A stretch of DNA of 64,000 nt from positions 1,365,501-1,429,500 of the forward strand of contig BJKQ01000011.1 of the NCBI GenBank assembly GCA_006538405.1, in the 5' to 3' direction. Both the position numbers and the translations under genes were made by a program. This DNA is from Hansfordia pulvinata. Taxonomy: Eukaryota > Ascomycota > Sordariomycetes > Xylariales. Below, one piece after another: positions 37,601 through 48,557 of this stretch. The notes under the pieces are model-generated. The model was given only the letters and a program-made list of their open reading frames with translations, did not search any database and was not told where the DNA came from. Each line of letters opens with the position of its first letter. Within the stretch, counting starts at the first letter, position 1.

Positions 37601-37675
37601 CAGGATGCCGACCGTGCAGGTCAGTTGGTAGAACCACGCCTCGGCGCGGCACGGGACACACTCTGGGTCCGCCAT
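34640..37675 (-). CDS. Large acidic orphan protein with F-box-like segment
   Basis: A single uninterrupted frame of 1011 residues starts at the ATG at 37675 (MADPECVPCRAEAWFYQLTC). Acidic low-complexity runs lie at about 55–130, 360–395 and 540–585, and the C-terminus has a run of about 12 Asp. Between about 268 and 302, TSLDALREHVSDWDAIALAL followed by TCTALWRR resembles a degenerate F-box. A segment ending LLCHYCQILHPL (about 350) then recalls the Cys-x2-Cys/Leu-His signature that follows F-boxes in many fungal proteins. Near 722–758 there are repeated Asp-Ala-Ser triplets. The globular part VEIVLDVWHNLGTALHARSP and the following Arg/Tyr-rich stretch look structured. If the F-box reading is right it could be a substrate adaptor, but this is inference. 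The opposite strand also has a frame of over 1000 codons, made of Val/Gly repeats; the minus frame has the far more protein-like composition. Confidence 0.65.
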   Translation of the reverse strand: MADPECVPCRAEAWFYQLTCTVGILEVPGDRLYETMALVLEVMDEDSTAATEVGDDDEYEGDDEGEGDEAQDADVQDAANAQDADAESRGAPSDADGAGDDNDSDEDRGYDSLAASAARYKAYAEEAYQRYARERLQEMAYVRDCIFDEALEADGRELETMQQLRAWRMAVEAHELGLSANDYKYAFKHAALALDEQKRLDEEAEKEKQRAAAAGQEKDVGSTTTGSTSTSTVTTDTTDTTVNATTAATATATTTVTMMTTATTTTTKTPPILWLDRTSLDALREHVSDWDAIALALTCTALWRRTNPEVLRVSYAAPDPRIEATVFHCPYGATDRVAFLARLGRDLPGHLLCHYCQILHPLRSSDDDDDKDHEGGDKVDDDEDQEGDEIKGDDDGNENNSNSGSEKVDDKPHEPTITTSALMLWRRPDAADDVAEPLRDSLNPAHLRCDNPEMAFGDWSRFGVATQHVTDVFSGRPGRLTPLDMCSSSDWAPARFLTGRFRLPTDYDEGVAYFVAWVKLDTEAVLSRAMLRPRSTVVEKKKEKNEDEIVNKEDEDEIEIKSDEKEDEDNEDKNNNNDDDMDREELLFHRTQRIRVPVASYGTGALLDYGFARLMPEMPLCSHTVEDEAKQHARLVKPLNAALRLLMSDAAAAAHQSNSNNNGNMADTANGNDNGDGNVNVKEENTLPRILSSCRSCPTVFEATLHLHRGAPTPIITTTGDSSSSSSASDASNASNDSDASDASDASDASDASDDGASAASDANAAAAATTTGIGPPETVEIVLDVWHNLGTALHARSPGWHDCWGRLNPRFDPYGPRRRLYSLNNHRRVPSREQAYIHNLRVGSSHAWPPDVLRARILDGLSSSCGNAAAGAPPPRAPNAAVRRGVLGRGAGASALGHHSSSNTTTTTSSGSAAEAAAEAGAGGKGADERVADLCRQLREADARRLRETGERPRGHAWMSPAGMGPAEKARLRGEIERALRTPVDDDDDDDDDDDDGHGRAGEEGEGKEQ

Positions 37676-39340
37676 CGTGGGAAGGGCTTCGGGCAACGAG
37701 GAGAGAACAGGATATCGCTAGGGAAAGAGTGTTGGGGAAGGCTGGGGAAGTCTGGGCTCTGGTGACAGCTGGAAACAACAACCAAGCTGACAAGGAGACC
37801 GGGACAACCTGAGAGAACAGGGAGTCCGGCTGCAGACGTCCTTGGGGCAGGTAATTGCAGCAGTCAGGGGTTGAAATATGATGATGAGGAAGTGTATGAT
37901 GATGTTTCCTGGGGTGGCCAGAAGGGTGGTGATGATCCCAAACTCAAGACAGCTGGACTCAACCTGGGAAGAGGTGAAGGAGGGACCAGGGAGATGGATG
38001 GATGGATGGATGAGCAGTGAGTGTTGAGGGGGGCAGTGCAGACTCTTCAGGGCCACTGGCTCCCAGTCCCTGACTGATGCTTGATTTCCAGCCCTCATCG
38101 CTGCCAGAGTTTTGAATTCCAGAGTTGTGGGTGGGATTGGGTGGCTCACTGGGCTAATTGTTGCCAGGGAGTGTGCATCACCAAGCTTGTCGTCGCCCCC
38201 CCCTTTTTGGGCAGCACTGAGAGTGGGGGAGTGGGCTGGCCCAAAACATGAGGTTACCGGGGGTAACCTGGAAGTGTAGGTGTGTGCAGTGCTGGGCAGT
38301 CATGGCTGTCCTACATAGGTACTCTATGGCTATCAAGTCAAAGAGTTGGCAACAGGCCTCATAGAGGCACACAGTCTCTTGCTGACAAGAAAGGCACATT
38401 CAAGACAAGATGTTCCTCATCCACACTAGGTACAAAGCAGAAAAAACAGAATAGCTCCTGGGAACAGAGTAGAATGGCTCGACTGGGCGGCTACATTCGT
38501 CTTTTTCTTCGAGCTGAAGGCTCTGGAATTGGATGTAGGATATGACTCGCAGATTTCTGGGTTTTTCGGAAAAATATAACTCTCTATGGCCCATCCGTTG
38601 CCCCTCTCAGACTCGTCATGCCTGCTCCCATGCCGTCCAGCAACCCAACCGACCGGCTTAATCGTACAGCCCTGAAATCTCTCCCACGACGCTCTTTTAG
38701 ACGCCCTTGGGGTCGAACCGCTGCCCGTCGTCCAGCCCGCCGATTAGCACGGGTGAACAGACTTGACGTCGAGGAAACTTGAGGTCTGTAAGAGGTACCA
38801 TCTGGCCAAGATGTAAGAAACGCCTTTTTTCCACTTCCGATAATGTCTGACGCTTGCTAAGAGGAAGGACCCGACAAATCCAAACGTCACGGGCTTGCCC
38901 ACAGACAGGCGATCTGATCAACGAGCCTCCAGGCGAAACTACACAATGCAACACCCCATTCACAAGAGAGTGTGGATGGGCAGATGATCAACAGCTTGCG
39001 GGGTGGAGTGCAAGGGCTCTGCCGACTATGCATCGGCCCTGTCAGTGGCCTGGATGAGCGCTTTCGGAAGTTGGAAGAGCCCCGACCAACCTCCCTGCAA
39101 CATCCTGTCACCGAGGTTCAATACAGGAAACACATATTCCCCTCATGGGCCGGCCGCCTTCCGTCTTGTAGGCGAGATGCAAATGCCGGGCCCGATGTGC
39201 CCATGGCCATGCACATGGCCCAATATCGTATAAGGTAGGCTCTTGAGGAGCACCGTACAAGACTACTTCGCATTCGGTGAAAGAAACATGTAGCATGCAG
39301 GATGGGGAAATATTGATCATTGGTGACTGCCGTCGTCCAT
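37676..39340. other. Intergenic region, no gene seen
   Basis: It lies between the start of the acidic orphan gene and the end of pop1, both minus strand. A short (GGAT)n tract lies near 37994–38011. Small frames of up to 97 codons have no recognisable product. Confidence 0.6.
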
Positions 39341-42094
39341 TCATAATAGCTGCCATTTCGCCAACCGCCCTATTCTCTCGCCGACATTGCGCACCACGCA
39401 AAGTCTCGCAGCAGGGTCATCGCGGCTCCCATACCTGGCCAATTCTTGCTTGGCCCTAGCGGCAGACAGCGTGCCGATGGCGGCGCCTTGCCCATCTCTC
39501 AAACTGAACTCCCCAGTGTTCACAAACCCGATGAGGTCTCTCTCGCCAGGGCAGGCCGGGTGGCCGTTGAGGCCGCCCTTGTCCATTGTGGGGTCCTGGA
39601 GCAGCTCTTCCGCAAGCCTTCGCGTGCGGGCTTGCAAGTCCGTAGCTGAATGCATAGCTGATTTCGGCTTCGCCTTCTGCACACTCGGCCTTTGTGCCAG
39701 CCACTGTTCCCGTAGGCTCAGTGCAGTATTTGGTGCCGCTAGAGACTTGTCCAAGAGGCGAGTCTCGGTGGCAGCTGGCAGCATTCCAGGCGATTCGGGC
39801 AGCCGGTATACTCTTGCGCAACTGGACGGCGTTCCCCTGTCCAGGAAGTGAATGTGCACAGTGACGAGAGAGCTGGAGAGGGGCGGCGCCGACTCTCGAG
39901 ATGAATGCTTGTTGAATGAGGGCTTCGAGAGATGGGTCACCGCGGAGAGTTCGGTCACAAGACTGGGGCCCGAATCATCTGAAGTATCCATGGCAGAGTC
40001 GTCCCCAACGTCTCTAGTGCCTGGGTTGTCAGCCGGTCCTGAACTCGCTTGCAGATTCAAGAGGTGTTCGTAGTCGCAATTCCAAGGGACGCCAACCTCG
40101 CCCTTGCGCTCACCACCTAGATCAAGGGTATCATAGTTGGCCCTCTTCCCCTTGGGCATACGATCCCATTTCTGGCGTCTCAGAAGACGCTCCTCCGCCT
40201 CCCATGAGTTGCCCGCATCGGTGCCCGGCATGTCACCAGGGTACCAGGCCAGATGCCGCTCGAACGTGAGCTGCCGAGTCTCATCCAGTCCCCCGAATTT
40301 CGGGTTCCCACCACTCGATAGAGGATAGTGCATCAGACTGTACCAGACAGGCAGGACGCATTTCCAAGGAAGCATCAGAGTCCAAGTACCGGGGGCCCGA
40401 GGGTCCGTGGGGTGGCGCGACGCGAGTAAGAGAACCGGTATCGGCGGATCGCCCTGCGTGGGCTTCAGAAACACGCCTGGGGCACCCTTGCCTCTCCTGC
40501 GGTTCAACGATTTCTGTGACGGAAGCCTCGAAGCTCTGTGGCGCAAGTCGCGACTGAAAAGGCCAAAGGGTTCCTGGACATCTGCCTGGATTTGTAACGT
40601 AGCAGATGGGTCTGCTTTTGAAATCGGAACCTTCTGGGGTGGGTATTGCAGGCGAGGGTCCATGATAGAGAAGGATAGCTGTGAGCCGAGGGCGAGGGTG
40701 GCAGGGTCTTGGCCAGGCGATAACGACGTAAAACTTGCCCCGTGGGCCTCCTTCGGGTGATGCTTGGAGTGGTAGGGCTTCAGAACACCCAGCAGTGCTT
40801 CCGTGGAGGCTGGCCCGGTGATTTCGATGCTTCCAATCTCATATCGCAAGTCTTCAAGGTACGGTCGAGGAGTTAGACCTCTCGTGACGCGCAGAAGTTC
40901 GTTGAATGTCTCGAGAAACCCGGCTGGGTGAACCCGTATGAAGACCTGCCGCCGGTCTTTCTTGGGTTTCACGGGGCTCGCGGCTGACGACGGGTTCCAC
41001 AGAACAGTCGCCGGACCAATGAGGCGGTCGATGCCGCTTTTGTTCCTGGTGAGGCTTCCCGCCCAGTGGACACTGCCGTTCCGCCAACGCTGGCCCTTGT
41101 CGCCCCAGAATGGCTCTTGAGCGAGGCCAAGGGACTTGAGGGCGCTTTGAAGGCTACTGAAGGGCCCTGAGAGACCGATGGTGCTCATGTAGCTCGTATC
41201 CCAGGCAATGGCGCCCCTCTCCCACTGGTTCCGGTGTGTCGGCCGATAGCCCTTGGCAGTTGGGGTCAAAGGAACGGCAAACCTCCAGAGAGGCTTGGTC
41301 GGCTCCGTCATCCGTGCCCTTTTGGCGTGCCACATGTGGGTGGGCAACCATGTTTTGTTGAGCTGGCGTCTCCGGTATTTCCTGACGGTGACTGCCGGGT
41401 CATTGAGAGTGTTCCTGCGGATCTTGGGCCTGGCGGACCTCGCAGCGACGGCAACGCCATCTTTGGCTGTTGTGGAAGCTGAACGGAGGGCCTTGGATCT
41501 CCGAGCCAAGAGCCCTAGTTTTCGCGCCGTTTCGGCTCGCAAACGGCCCTTGGATGACTTTGGTTTTCTGGTTCTTGAGTTGACAGTCGGGGTGTTGTCA
41601 GTGGCCATCTCCCTCTTGGCCCTCTTTTGGAGGCGCTTGGGTAGCTTGGTGTGGTTGTGAGCAGCGGCCCTCCGCCTCAGGGTTATGGGGACAGTCTGAA
41701 AGGCACGGCTGGTCTGGTTGGCCTTTGTGCGTTTCATTCCCTCGTCGAGAGCCCTCAGCTCGAAGCTGCGGGCATTGAGGAAGGCCTGAACGTCGAGCTC
41801 GCCATCTTTGAGAGCAGCATCGGCGCCCTGGGCGGCAATGGCACGAGCGTTTTGCAGCTGACTCCGGCCGCCCGCATGGTCACGAGGCTCCGCATTCGGG
41901 CGGGGGCCGCGATCGCGCTGGGAAGAGGAGGGACCTTTAGGATGGGTTGGGATAGTGGCTGTGTGTTTTGTGCTAGAGGCCTTGTTCTTGGATCCGGCTT
42001 GGGGTTGAGAGCCGGGCTGGGGACGACTCTTGGGTTTGCCAGAGGACGAGGGAGACCCAGCTGCGCCGTCCGGCGCGGGACGTTTGGGGGGCAT
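39341..42094 (-). CDS. pop1: Ribonuclease P/MRP protein subunit Pop1
   Basis: One intronless frame of 917 residues. The N-terminal POP1 domain begins near DVQAFLNARSFELRALDEGM and includes the family hallmark WLPTHMWHAKRARM (about 250–262), then LWRFAVPLTPTAKGYRPTHR. A POPLD-type segment follows around residues 590–630 (GGNPKFGGLDETRQLTFERH, then LAWYPGD), and the C-terminus ends in the conserved RLCVVRNVGERIGRLAKWQ. Pop1 is the large scaffold protein of RNase P (tRNA 5' maturation) and RNase MRP (rRNA processing) in the nucleus and nucleolus. The N-terminus is basic and disordered. The start ATG at 42094 is the first in frame and gives MPPKRPAPDG. No defect is visible. Confidence 0.96.
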   Translation of the reverse strand: MPPKRPAPDGAAGSPSSSGKPKSRPQPGSQPQAGSKNKASSTKHTATIPTHPKGPSSSQRDRGPRPNAEPRDHAGGRSQLQNARAIAAQGADAALKDGELDVQAFLNARSFELRALDEGMKRTKANQTSRAFQTVPITLRRRAAAHNHTKLPKRLQKRAKREMATDNTPTVNSRTRKPKSSKGRLRAETARKLGLLARRSKALRSASTTAKDGVAVAARSARPKIRRNTLNDPAVTVRKYRRRQLNKTWLPTHMWHAKRARMTEPTKPLWRFAVPLTPTAKGYRPTHRNQWERGAIAWDTSYMSTIGLSGPFSSLQSALKSLGLAQEPFWGDKGQRWRNGSVHWAGSLTRNKSGIDRLIGPATVLWNPSSAASPVKPKKDRRQVFIRVHPAGFLETFNELLRVTRGLTPRPYLEDLRYEIGSIEITGPASTEALLGVLKPYHSKHHPKEAHGASFTSLSPGQDPATLALGSQLSFSIMDPRLQYPPQKVPISKADPSATLQIQADVQEPFGLFSRDLRHRASRLPSQKSLNRRRGKGAPGVFLKPTQGDPPIPVLLLASRHPTDPRAPGTWTLMLPWKCVLPVWYSLMHYPLSSGGNPKFGGLDETRQLTFERHLAWYPGDMPGTDAGNSWEAEERLLRRQKWDRMPKGKRANYDTLDLGGERKGEVGVPWNCDYEHLLNLQASSGPADNPGTRDVGDDSAMDTSDDSGPSLVTELSAVTHLSKPSFNKHSSRESAPPLSSSLVTVHIHFLDRGTPSSCARVYRLPESPGMLPAATETRLLDKSLAAPNTALSLREQWLAQRPSVQKAKPKSAMHSATDLQARTRRLAEELLQDPTMDKGGLNGHPACPGERDLIGFVNTGEFSLRDGQGAAIGTLSAARAKQELARYGSRDDPAARLCVVRNVGERIGRLAKWQLL

Positions 42095-44094
42095 GTCGAT
42101 GTCAGTGTCTGGAGATCATCTCGCCCGGGACTCTGGCCTCGGATGCAGTCGCCGGGTGCAAGCAGTTGCCCGCTGGGGGGGATGCAGCGCGCCGGTCGAT
42201 ATAGCACCTACCCCGAGGGCTGTATTGCCGAGAAAGCTGACCTGGTGGCAGTATGCCAGGGTAATTTTCGGCATGAAAAGAGGGAATCGACCGAGGCGGT
42301 GTCCTGTCAAAGGCCGATCAATCCGCCTATGCGGGTATGGATGTTGAAGGCACAATGCGCCGACGAAGTTGAAAATTGACCGCTGGACGCGACGGGCCCG
42401 CTTCTTACGGCGCGACAGTGGCGACCAAGGTGTGCTCCATCCGTAAACCGGTCCGTTTTGACACTGAAAGTGCGCTACGCCGGGCAGGTGCAGGGGCTCA
42501 AACCGTTACAGAGCGAACCAAACCGTCGGGTCGGATATCTGGGTCTACGAGTAGTTGAGGTACATACCACCAAGGTACATGTATGTACGCTGAAGCAAGA
42601 GCGGGTACTTGCAGTTGTGAATCTTCCGCCACCCAGAGAGGAGTACCGATTCGCCTTCTTCGACAGTCGAACGTCGAACTCCGGGTTCCATGGCACTACC
42701 AATGATTACGGGATATGACCGCCGTAACGCAGGTAGCGCCTCTCGATCGTTGCGACAGCCCGTTAGCCTCTCACCACCACCACCACCACCACCACTTAAG
42801 CGACGCCCACACCACCTGGTCTGACGTCCCCTCTCCATGCCCGACATGGATGACAGCCGCCGCAGCGCGCTGACGGCTTATTAGCATCACTCCTGACTAC
42901 GAGTAATAGGGTCGGCGGCTTCTATATCGCCTCCCCTCGCCTCGCCTCTCTTCCCCCCGGTCTGGCCCAGCCTGGCCTCTTCCCCACCAACCCAACCGCG
43001 CCGCTGCCGCTGCCGCCGCCGCCGCCGACGGCTCGTGTCTCGACCCCGTCCGCTTCTGCTCGGCTCTGCTCTACTCTGGTGGCCTGGTCGTCAACAGGGC
43101 AGTCAGCGCCAGTCAGCCAGCATGGCTTCGTTGAGTAAGTACGCTCGCAACCGCAGACAGTCGACATGCCGTCGACCGCCGTCTCCCCCTCGACAATCCG
43201 GCGATGGGCAGAACCACCCGTCGTCACGCCACGTCACGGCACGTCACATGAAGAGCGTCCGTACATCCCCAGGTCGACGGACAAGGACCAAGTGATCACT
43301 CCACGGCCGGGATGGACGACTCGAATGATCCCCGCGCACAAGAACCACCAGATGAGACGGGACCGTCAGACACGCTCACGCTCACCCTCACGCACCCGCA
43401 CCCGCAAACCCTTGTCCCCGACGCTACCCTGCCCTCCGTCTCCATGGCCACCCCACGCTTTCTCGTTGGCCATGCGCCGCCGCCGCCGGCTTATCGCCCG
43501 GTCGGTAGCATGGCTCCGAGTAATGGCCGGCAGTCCCGGCTTGCGCCGCCCGACGCCATCCAGCAGCAGTCTGCTGCTTGCGCTGACAACAATGGCCACC
43601 CCTGCCGCCCCCTACCCTACCCAATGCCGCTGCCGCCGCTGCCTTTGCCCGCGTTCGCGCCCCCTCGTTGTGTTATCGCCCGCCCTCGTGCTCGTGCTCG
43701 TGCTTGTGCTCGCGCTCTCTCGCGCCCGCTCGCGCCGGCGGATCCTCGCGGACCCAGACCCAGACCCCAAAGCGCCGGTCCAGGCCCTTCTTGCCCTCTC
43801 CCTTTGCCTCGCCTCGCCTCGCCTCGTCAGCCTTAACGTCACATCATGTCCGCCGCTTCCGTGGGACATGTATTTCACCCTCTGCCCTGCCTTCCTGCCT
43901 CGCTGTCTTCTTCTGTCTCTGCCACATCGCGTCCTGCTGCCTCCCTCGCGCCCGACTACCGCGCTCGCCCGCCCAGGACCCGTCACTGCATGGCGTAGCT
44001 GGTCGGCCTTTGCTTTGTGCAACATGGACATGCCATCGCCGTCGCGTGGACCCCTTTACACATGTCCTGATCGACGCCCACATCACCTGCTAAC
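42095..44094. other. 2 kb divergent intergenic region (pop1 / NT-C2 gene)
   Basis: This holds the promoters of both flanking genes. TACGAGTA words lie at 42546 and 42898, and a CCTCGCCTCGCCTC-type tract at 42934. A likely spliced leader of the plus-strand gene is suggested by a GTAAGT donor at 43134. Frames across 43166–44104 are Arg/Pro/Ser-rich and unsupported. Confidence 0.6.
42772..42795. repeat. (CAC)8 microsatellite
   Basis: Eight exact CAC units in non-coding DNA upstream of pop1. Confidence 0.95.
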
Positions 44095-45880
44095 ATGGCC
44101 ATGAAATCACTGCCCATAGTCAATAAGGCTCGCAAGGTCAGTCGGTCTCGGGCTGCCCTCTCCACCCTCCCGTGGCCGTATCAACTAACCCTGGCCCATC
44201 CGTACCCGAATCCAGCCAAAATTCGAGTTGCACCTCACCATCTACGACCTCAACAATGTCCCTCTCGTTCAGGGCAAGTCCTACGTGAAGTGGCATTTGC
44301 CGCATAGCATGCACGGCGACAGCCGCGGTCGCACGGACCGCCGCGACATCGACCGCGCCTCACACCGGGCTGTTTACAACTACTCTCGTCGCATTCCCTT
44401 GCGCATCTCCATTGACCGCCAAAATCGTTTAACCGACTCTCCCATAGAGTTTGAGGTCTTGCAGGAGCTTCCCTACGACCAAGTCGGCTCCCGCACCGTC
44501 GCTCCAGACGAGAAATCTCTCCTGGGCCGTGTCCGCCTGAATCTCAGCGAATATGTCGAGGAGAGCGAGAACATCCCCCGCCGGCAGCGCGCTCGTTCGC
44601 GTTCACACTCTCGTCCCCAGACCTCCCAAAACACCAAGAGCAGCGCAGAACGCCCCCGTGACGACGTGACCACCCCTTCTAAGACGTCCACTGGCGGCCA
44701 TCACAAACGGCTGAGCAGCCGTATCAGCATGGGAGGCGGCCGGGTGAGCCCCACATCAAACGCGGGCGACCCCAAGTCGGAACCTCCGGAGGAGGACGAC
44801 GTCGTGGATGACGAGGCAGATGAGGGTATTGTTCGCCGCTATCTTATGCAGGACAGCAAGGTGAACAGTACTCTCAAGGTTGGCATCCTAATGGTTCAGG
44901 TGGATGGGGAGCGCGGATACGTCGCCCCTGCTCTGAAGTCCGCGCCCATGTTTGGCGGCATCGCAGGCTTCGTGACTGGCGCTGACGAGCCTGCTGCCAC
45001 CGCTGCTCCCGAGCCCACCTTCAGTCTCACCGACGCAGATGCCGTAGGGGGCACCGCGGCCGTCCCGGGTGCTGCAGACGGCGGGCTATCAAGTCTCAAC
45101 AAGTCGCGTGACGCCTCCGAAGTTCAGGACATGTATCGCCGCTCACTGGCCGCTTCGTGGATGTGCCAGCCAGGTGAGCTGCCCGCTGACCAGTGCATCG
45201 AGGACATCTTTGCGGGCGGCGACGGTTGGGAGAATCACCACGCCCCCATGATTGGCATGTTTGGCGCCGACGGCGGCGGCGGAAGCGGAGGCACAGCCGT
45301 GAGGAGGTCCCATTTAGGCAAATCGCCTCATCGACCTCGTCATCATCACTTCCGCAATCTGTTCCACCACGACGACGAAGGCGGCAGCGGCAGCACTAGC
45401 AGTAATGTCAACTACAGCGACGACCCAGCGAATTCGCCAGGGGACACCTTGCGGCCCAGTGACGTGCGCCGCTTCCAGCAACAGCAGCAGCAACAACAAT
45501 TGCAGCCGTCCCTGCAGCCTGCCGGTGCACACCGGCGCCAGCGCAGTGGCGACAGCCACCATAGTGACCGCAGCGGGACGACGCTGACTTACGGCGGCAA
45601 TGGTGACGCGCGGTCTACGTCGCAGCAACCCCCTTCTTCGCGGTCACACCCCTCACGCCGCCCTTCGCCGTCCGTGGCCCCGCGCCCCTCGACACCGCAT
45701 CACGAGGACAGTGGGAGTACGGGCAGCACGGGTAGTGTTGGCAGTGCCGCCGGTCCTGACAATGGGACCGGGAACCGAGGTCGTGCTGCGACAGGCTTCC
45801 GCCGCCAGCAGGAGGTAGAAGAGTACGCTGTGCGCGACGACCTGGTGGCGTGGAAGCTACCGGGCACCGCGGCGGGGTGA
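44095..45880 (+). CDS. EEIG1/EHBP1 N-terminal (NT-C2) domain protein
   Basis: Two exons, 44095–44136 and 44216–45880, give 568 residues. The NT-C2 domain spans about residues 13–125: KPKFELHLTIYDLNNVPLVQ, YVKWHLPHSMHGDSRGRT, YNYSRRIPLRISIDRQNRL, then LGRVRLNLSEYVEESE. NT-C2 domains act as membrane- or Rab-linked adaptors in trafficking and polarity. A second conserved patch, RRYLMQDSKVNSTLKVGILM, and VQDMYRRSLAASWMCQPGEL with QCIEDIFAGGDGW, are typical of the fungal members. The C-terminal third is disordered with a poly-Gln run (about eight Q) and Ser/Gly/Thr repeats. The intron has a GTCAGT donor, ACTAACC branch and TCCAG acceptor in phase 0. The start MAMKSLPIVNKARK feeds straight into the domain. 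Confidence 0.93.
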
Positions 45881-46807
45881 GAATTTAACGGGCACAGCCG
45901 CTGTTTTATGGCTCGATGAAAGCGTTTCCATGTGTTATCACTGAATACCTTACCTTGCTGGTGCGCCACTGTTCACAGCGGCGCAGCATCATCCTGGTCC
46001 GTATGCTTTGGATTATTCTTTGCTTTTCTCATGTCGTACGGTATATTTCACTTGACAGCGCTTCGTACCTACGCCAGCACTCATTCGCCGAGAACCAAGC
46101 GGCGACTGTTTCTCACGATGTCGAGCCCAGCGGGAACTAGAACAATGGTGTAGAGCAATGTGCTTATAAGGTGCAAGTAGCCTTGATACTGGCCTTATTA
46201 CGGCGCGATATCGATCGAGCGGGGCAATCGACTGAATCATCGTGCTGGGCAAAGCTTGAAGTCCTTGACTTAGGCGCAGGGGTGTCCCATTCCACAGCTT
46301 GCACTTGCATGATTCTTCATAATCTTAGACTGGGATCTCACGGGCCGACCAATGTAAACAACCCTTTTCACCACAGTACGGGTCGTACTCTCCTTCGAAA
46401 CGGAGACTTAGGTAAGCAGATAATGGGGCCGAATACCTGAGAGCGTCCGGGTTTATGATGTATTTGTTTATAAAGAGGCGGGGCTGAAATGGCCTCAACC
46501 TTGCCCGACCATGTTGGTGTGCTGCCCACTCTTTCCAGCCCAGGGCCATGTATTGGCGACCCCAAAGCTCCCGAGGCGACAGACCGCCACGCGTAGGGCC
46601 TATCTATCTGTCCATCTATGCGAAAAAAGGCTTGACACTCTTCCCCTGACACGGTTTATCCCATTTTGCCCATCGAATTTTGACCATCGTAAATCACATA
46701 TCGCATAACCCTTCAAGATGAGGCGAGTGACTCCATCCCGTGAGCCTCTGCCCATCTCTGCCACGTACAAAGACCTCGCGTCCGATCGCTCATGACCTGT
46801 CATCGGT
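45881..46807. other. Intergenic region between convergent genes, no gene seen
   Basis: This separates the ends of the NT-C2 gene and ssz1. It is AT-richer than the coding flanks, as expected for 3' UTRs and terminators. No frame is supported. Confidence 0.65.
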
Positions 46808-48557
46808 TCACGGGGCCTTGAGGACGCCTCTGACGCCACCCTGGCCACCTACTTGCCGCGTCGTGATGGTAACTCCCAGGTCGGCAGCCAGGTTGACGGT
46901 GACCTCGACCTTGGCACCCTTCTTGACGTCCTTGACAGCGGCCTCGGCCAGAGTGCTGCCCGTCTTCCATACCTTCTCGCGCAGCTCCTCGGGCTCTTCC
47001 TCCGAGTCGAAGTCCGAGTCATCCTCGTCCTCGTCGTCCTTCTCATCCTTGGCCTTGGGCTCGGGCTTAGTGACCTTAATGTGGGTACCGCCCTCGACAA
47101 CCTTGACAAGCACGTTGCCGCCCTCCTTGGGGGCGTCGATGTGAATCGTGCGGCGCGCGGGCGCAGCCGTCTCGGGGGCGATAATCGGGGTGAAGACCTC
47201 GTGGCCGTCTTCGGCGACAGAAACGACACCGATGGCGTTAGTGACGTGCTTGACAGTGGTGACGGCGGCGTGGGTGGACTGGTCGATGTCGTCGGACTCG
47301 TACTCCTGGATCAGCGAAGCCTGCAGGGCAGCACCACGTGCCGACAGCTCCGAAGGGTTCAGGGAGGCAGGGTTGATAGAAGAGGCCTGGATGGTAGTCG
47401 ACTCAGGGAAAAGGTTGCGGAAGTTGGCGGCAACGCGGGGGGTGTGAGAAGTACCGCCAGACAGAATAACCTCGTCAATGTCGAGGACGTCGAGGCCGGC
47501 CTTCTTAACAACACCCTCAACGAGGCGGTTGAAGCCCTCAAAGACCTTGCGGGCGAGGGTCTCGTAGCGCAGGCGGTTGAGGGTCTGCTGGTAGTCGATA
47601 CCGTCGGCCAAGCTCTCGACGCTGAAGTTGGCGTTGGTGCCGATGCTGAGGGCCTTCTTGGCAGCCTCGGACTCGGCCTTGAGCTTGGCAAGGCTCTTGG
47701 CGTTGGCGCGAGGGTCGACATTGGGGTTCTTCTTCATGAACTCCTTGGCAAAGTGGTCCATAAGAACCTGGTCGAGGGCCGTGCCGGTGAATTCGTAGTC
47801 GTGGGCAGTGGCGAGGATGGTGTAGAGGCCGCTGCGGGAAGCAACGACAGCGACGTCGGAGCGGGTGCCACCAAGGTCGGCGACGACAATGATCTTGTCG
47901 GCAACGGTGGACTCGGGGCGGGCGTCGTAGGCGAGGACGGCGGCGACGGGCTCGTTCACAAGCTGGAGAACCTCGAGCTCGGCATCGTTGGCGGCCTTGA
48001 TCAGGGATTCCCTCTGCTTCTCGGAGAAGTTTGTGGGTACGGTGATGACGGCAGAGGTGACCTTCTTGCCGATGTAGTCAGAGGCGGACTGGAGGAGACG
48101 ACGCAGGTAGCGAGTGGAGATTTCCGAGGCGGAGACGGTCGAGGGTTCGCCCTCGGGCTTGTCTTGGATAGTGAAGGAGACGGTGCCGCTGACGTCCTGG
48201 GGGTGAGCCGCGGCGTGGCAGTGGGTAGGGTCGATGGACTTGAAGTCCTTGCCCAGGAACTCCTTGAAGGCGACAACGCTGTTCTTGGGGTTGCGGATCA
48301 GGAAGGCCTTGGCCTGGTTGCCGGTGTACTCCTCGCCGTCGACGTAGGACAGCGCGGTGGGGATTTGACGGTCTGCGGAGCCCGGTGTGAGCTAGGCTAG
48401 AGGGCGAGCGGAAGGGGGTGGGATTTGAGAACTGACCTCCATCCTCGTTGGCAATGACGACGGCGCTGTCGTCAATGGTGCAGGCAATGGAGCTGTACGA
48501 GTTGCCAAAGGATATACCGATGGCGCACCGCTCATCCGGCGCGACGTTGACAGGCAT
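46808..48557 (-). CDS. ssz1: Atypical Hsp70 Ssz1, ribosome-associated complex subunit
   Basis: Two exons, 48557–48437 and 48372–46808, give 561 residues. Hsp70 signatures are present but diverged: the first phosphate loop is IGISFGNSYSSIAC instead of the canonical DLGTT form; then LVNEPVAAVLAYD, IIVVADLGGTRSDVAVV and DEVILSGGTSHTPRV. The substrate-binding part is short, with an acidic insert (KDEKDDEDEDDSDFDSEEEP) and a tail ending GVRGVLKAP, so the length is below the roughly 640 residues of canonical Hsp70. This is the pattern of Ssz1, which pairs with the J-protein zuotin on ribosomes (RAC) to stimulate Ssb during translation. The intron has a GTCAGT donor and CCGCAG acceptor in phase 1. 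It is divergent from rrp40 with about 0.8 kb between starts. Confidence 0.95.

Noticed and set aside
34679..37765. 1028-codon open frame on the plus strand
   Set aside because: It mirrors the acidic gene on the other strand and translates to Val/Gly/Arg repeats with no domain; the minus frame has normal residues and a plausible start.
43166..44104. 312-codon plus-strand frame before the NT-C2 gene
   Set aside because: Low-complexity Arg/Pro/Ser translation of a GC-rich leader or promoter; it overlaps the true first exon in another frame.
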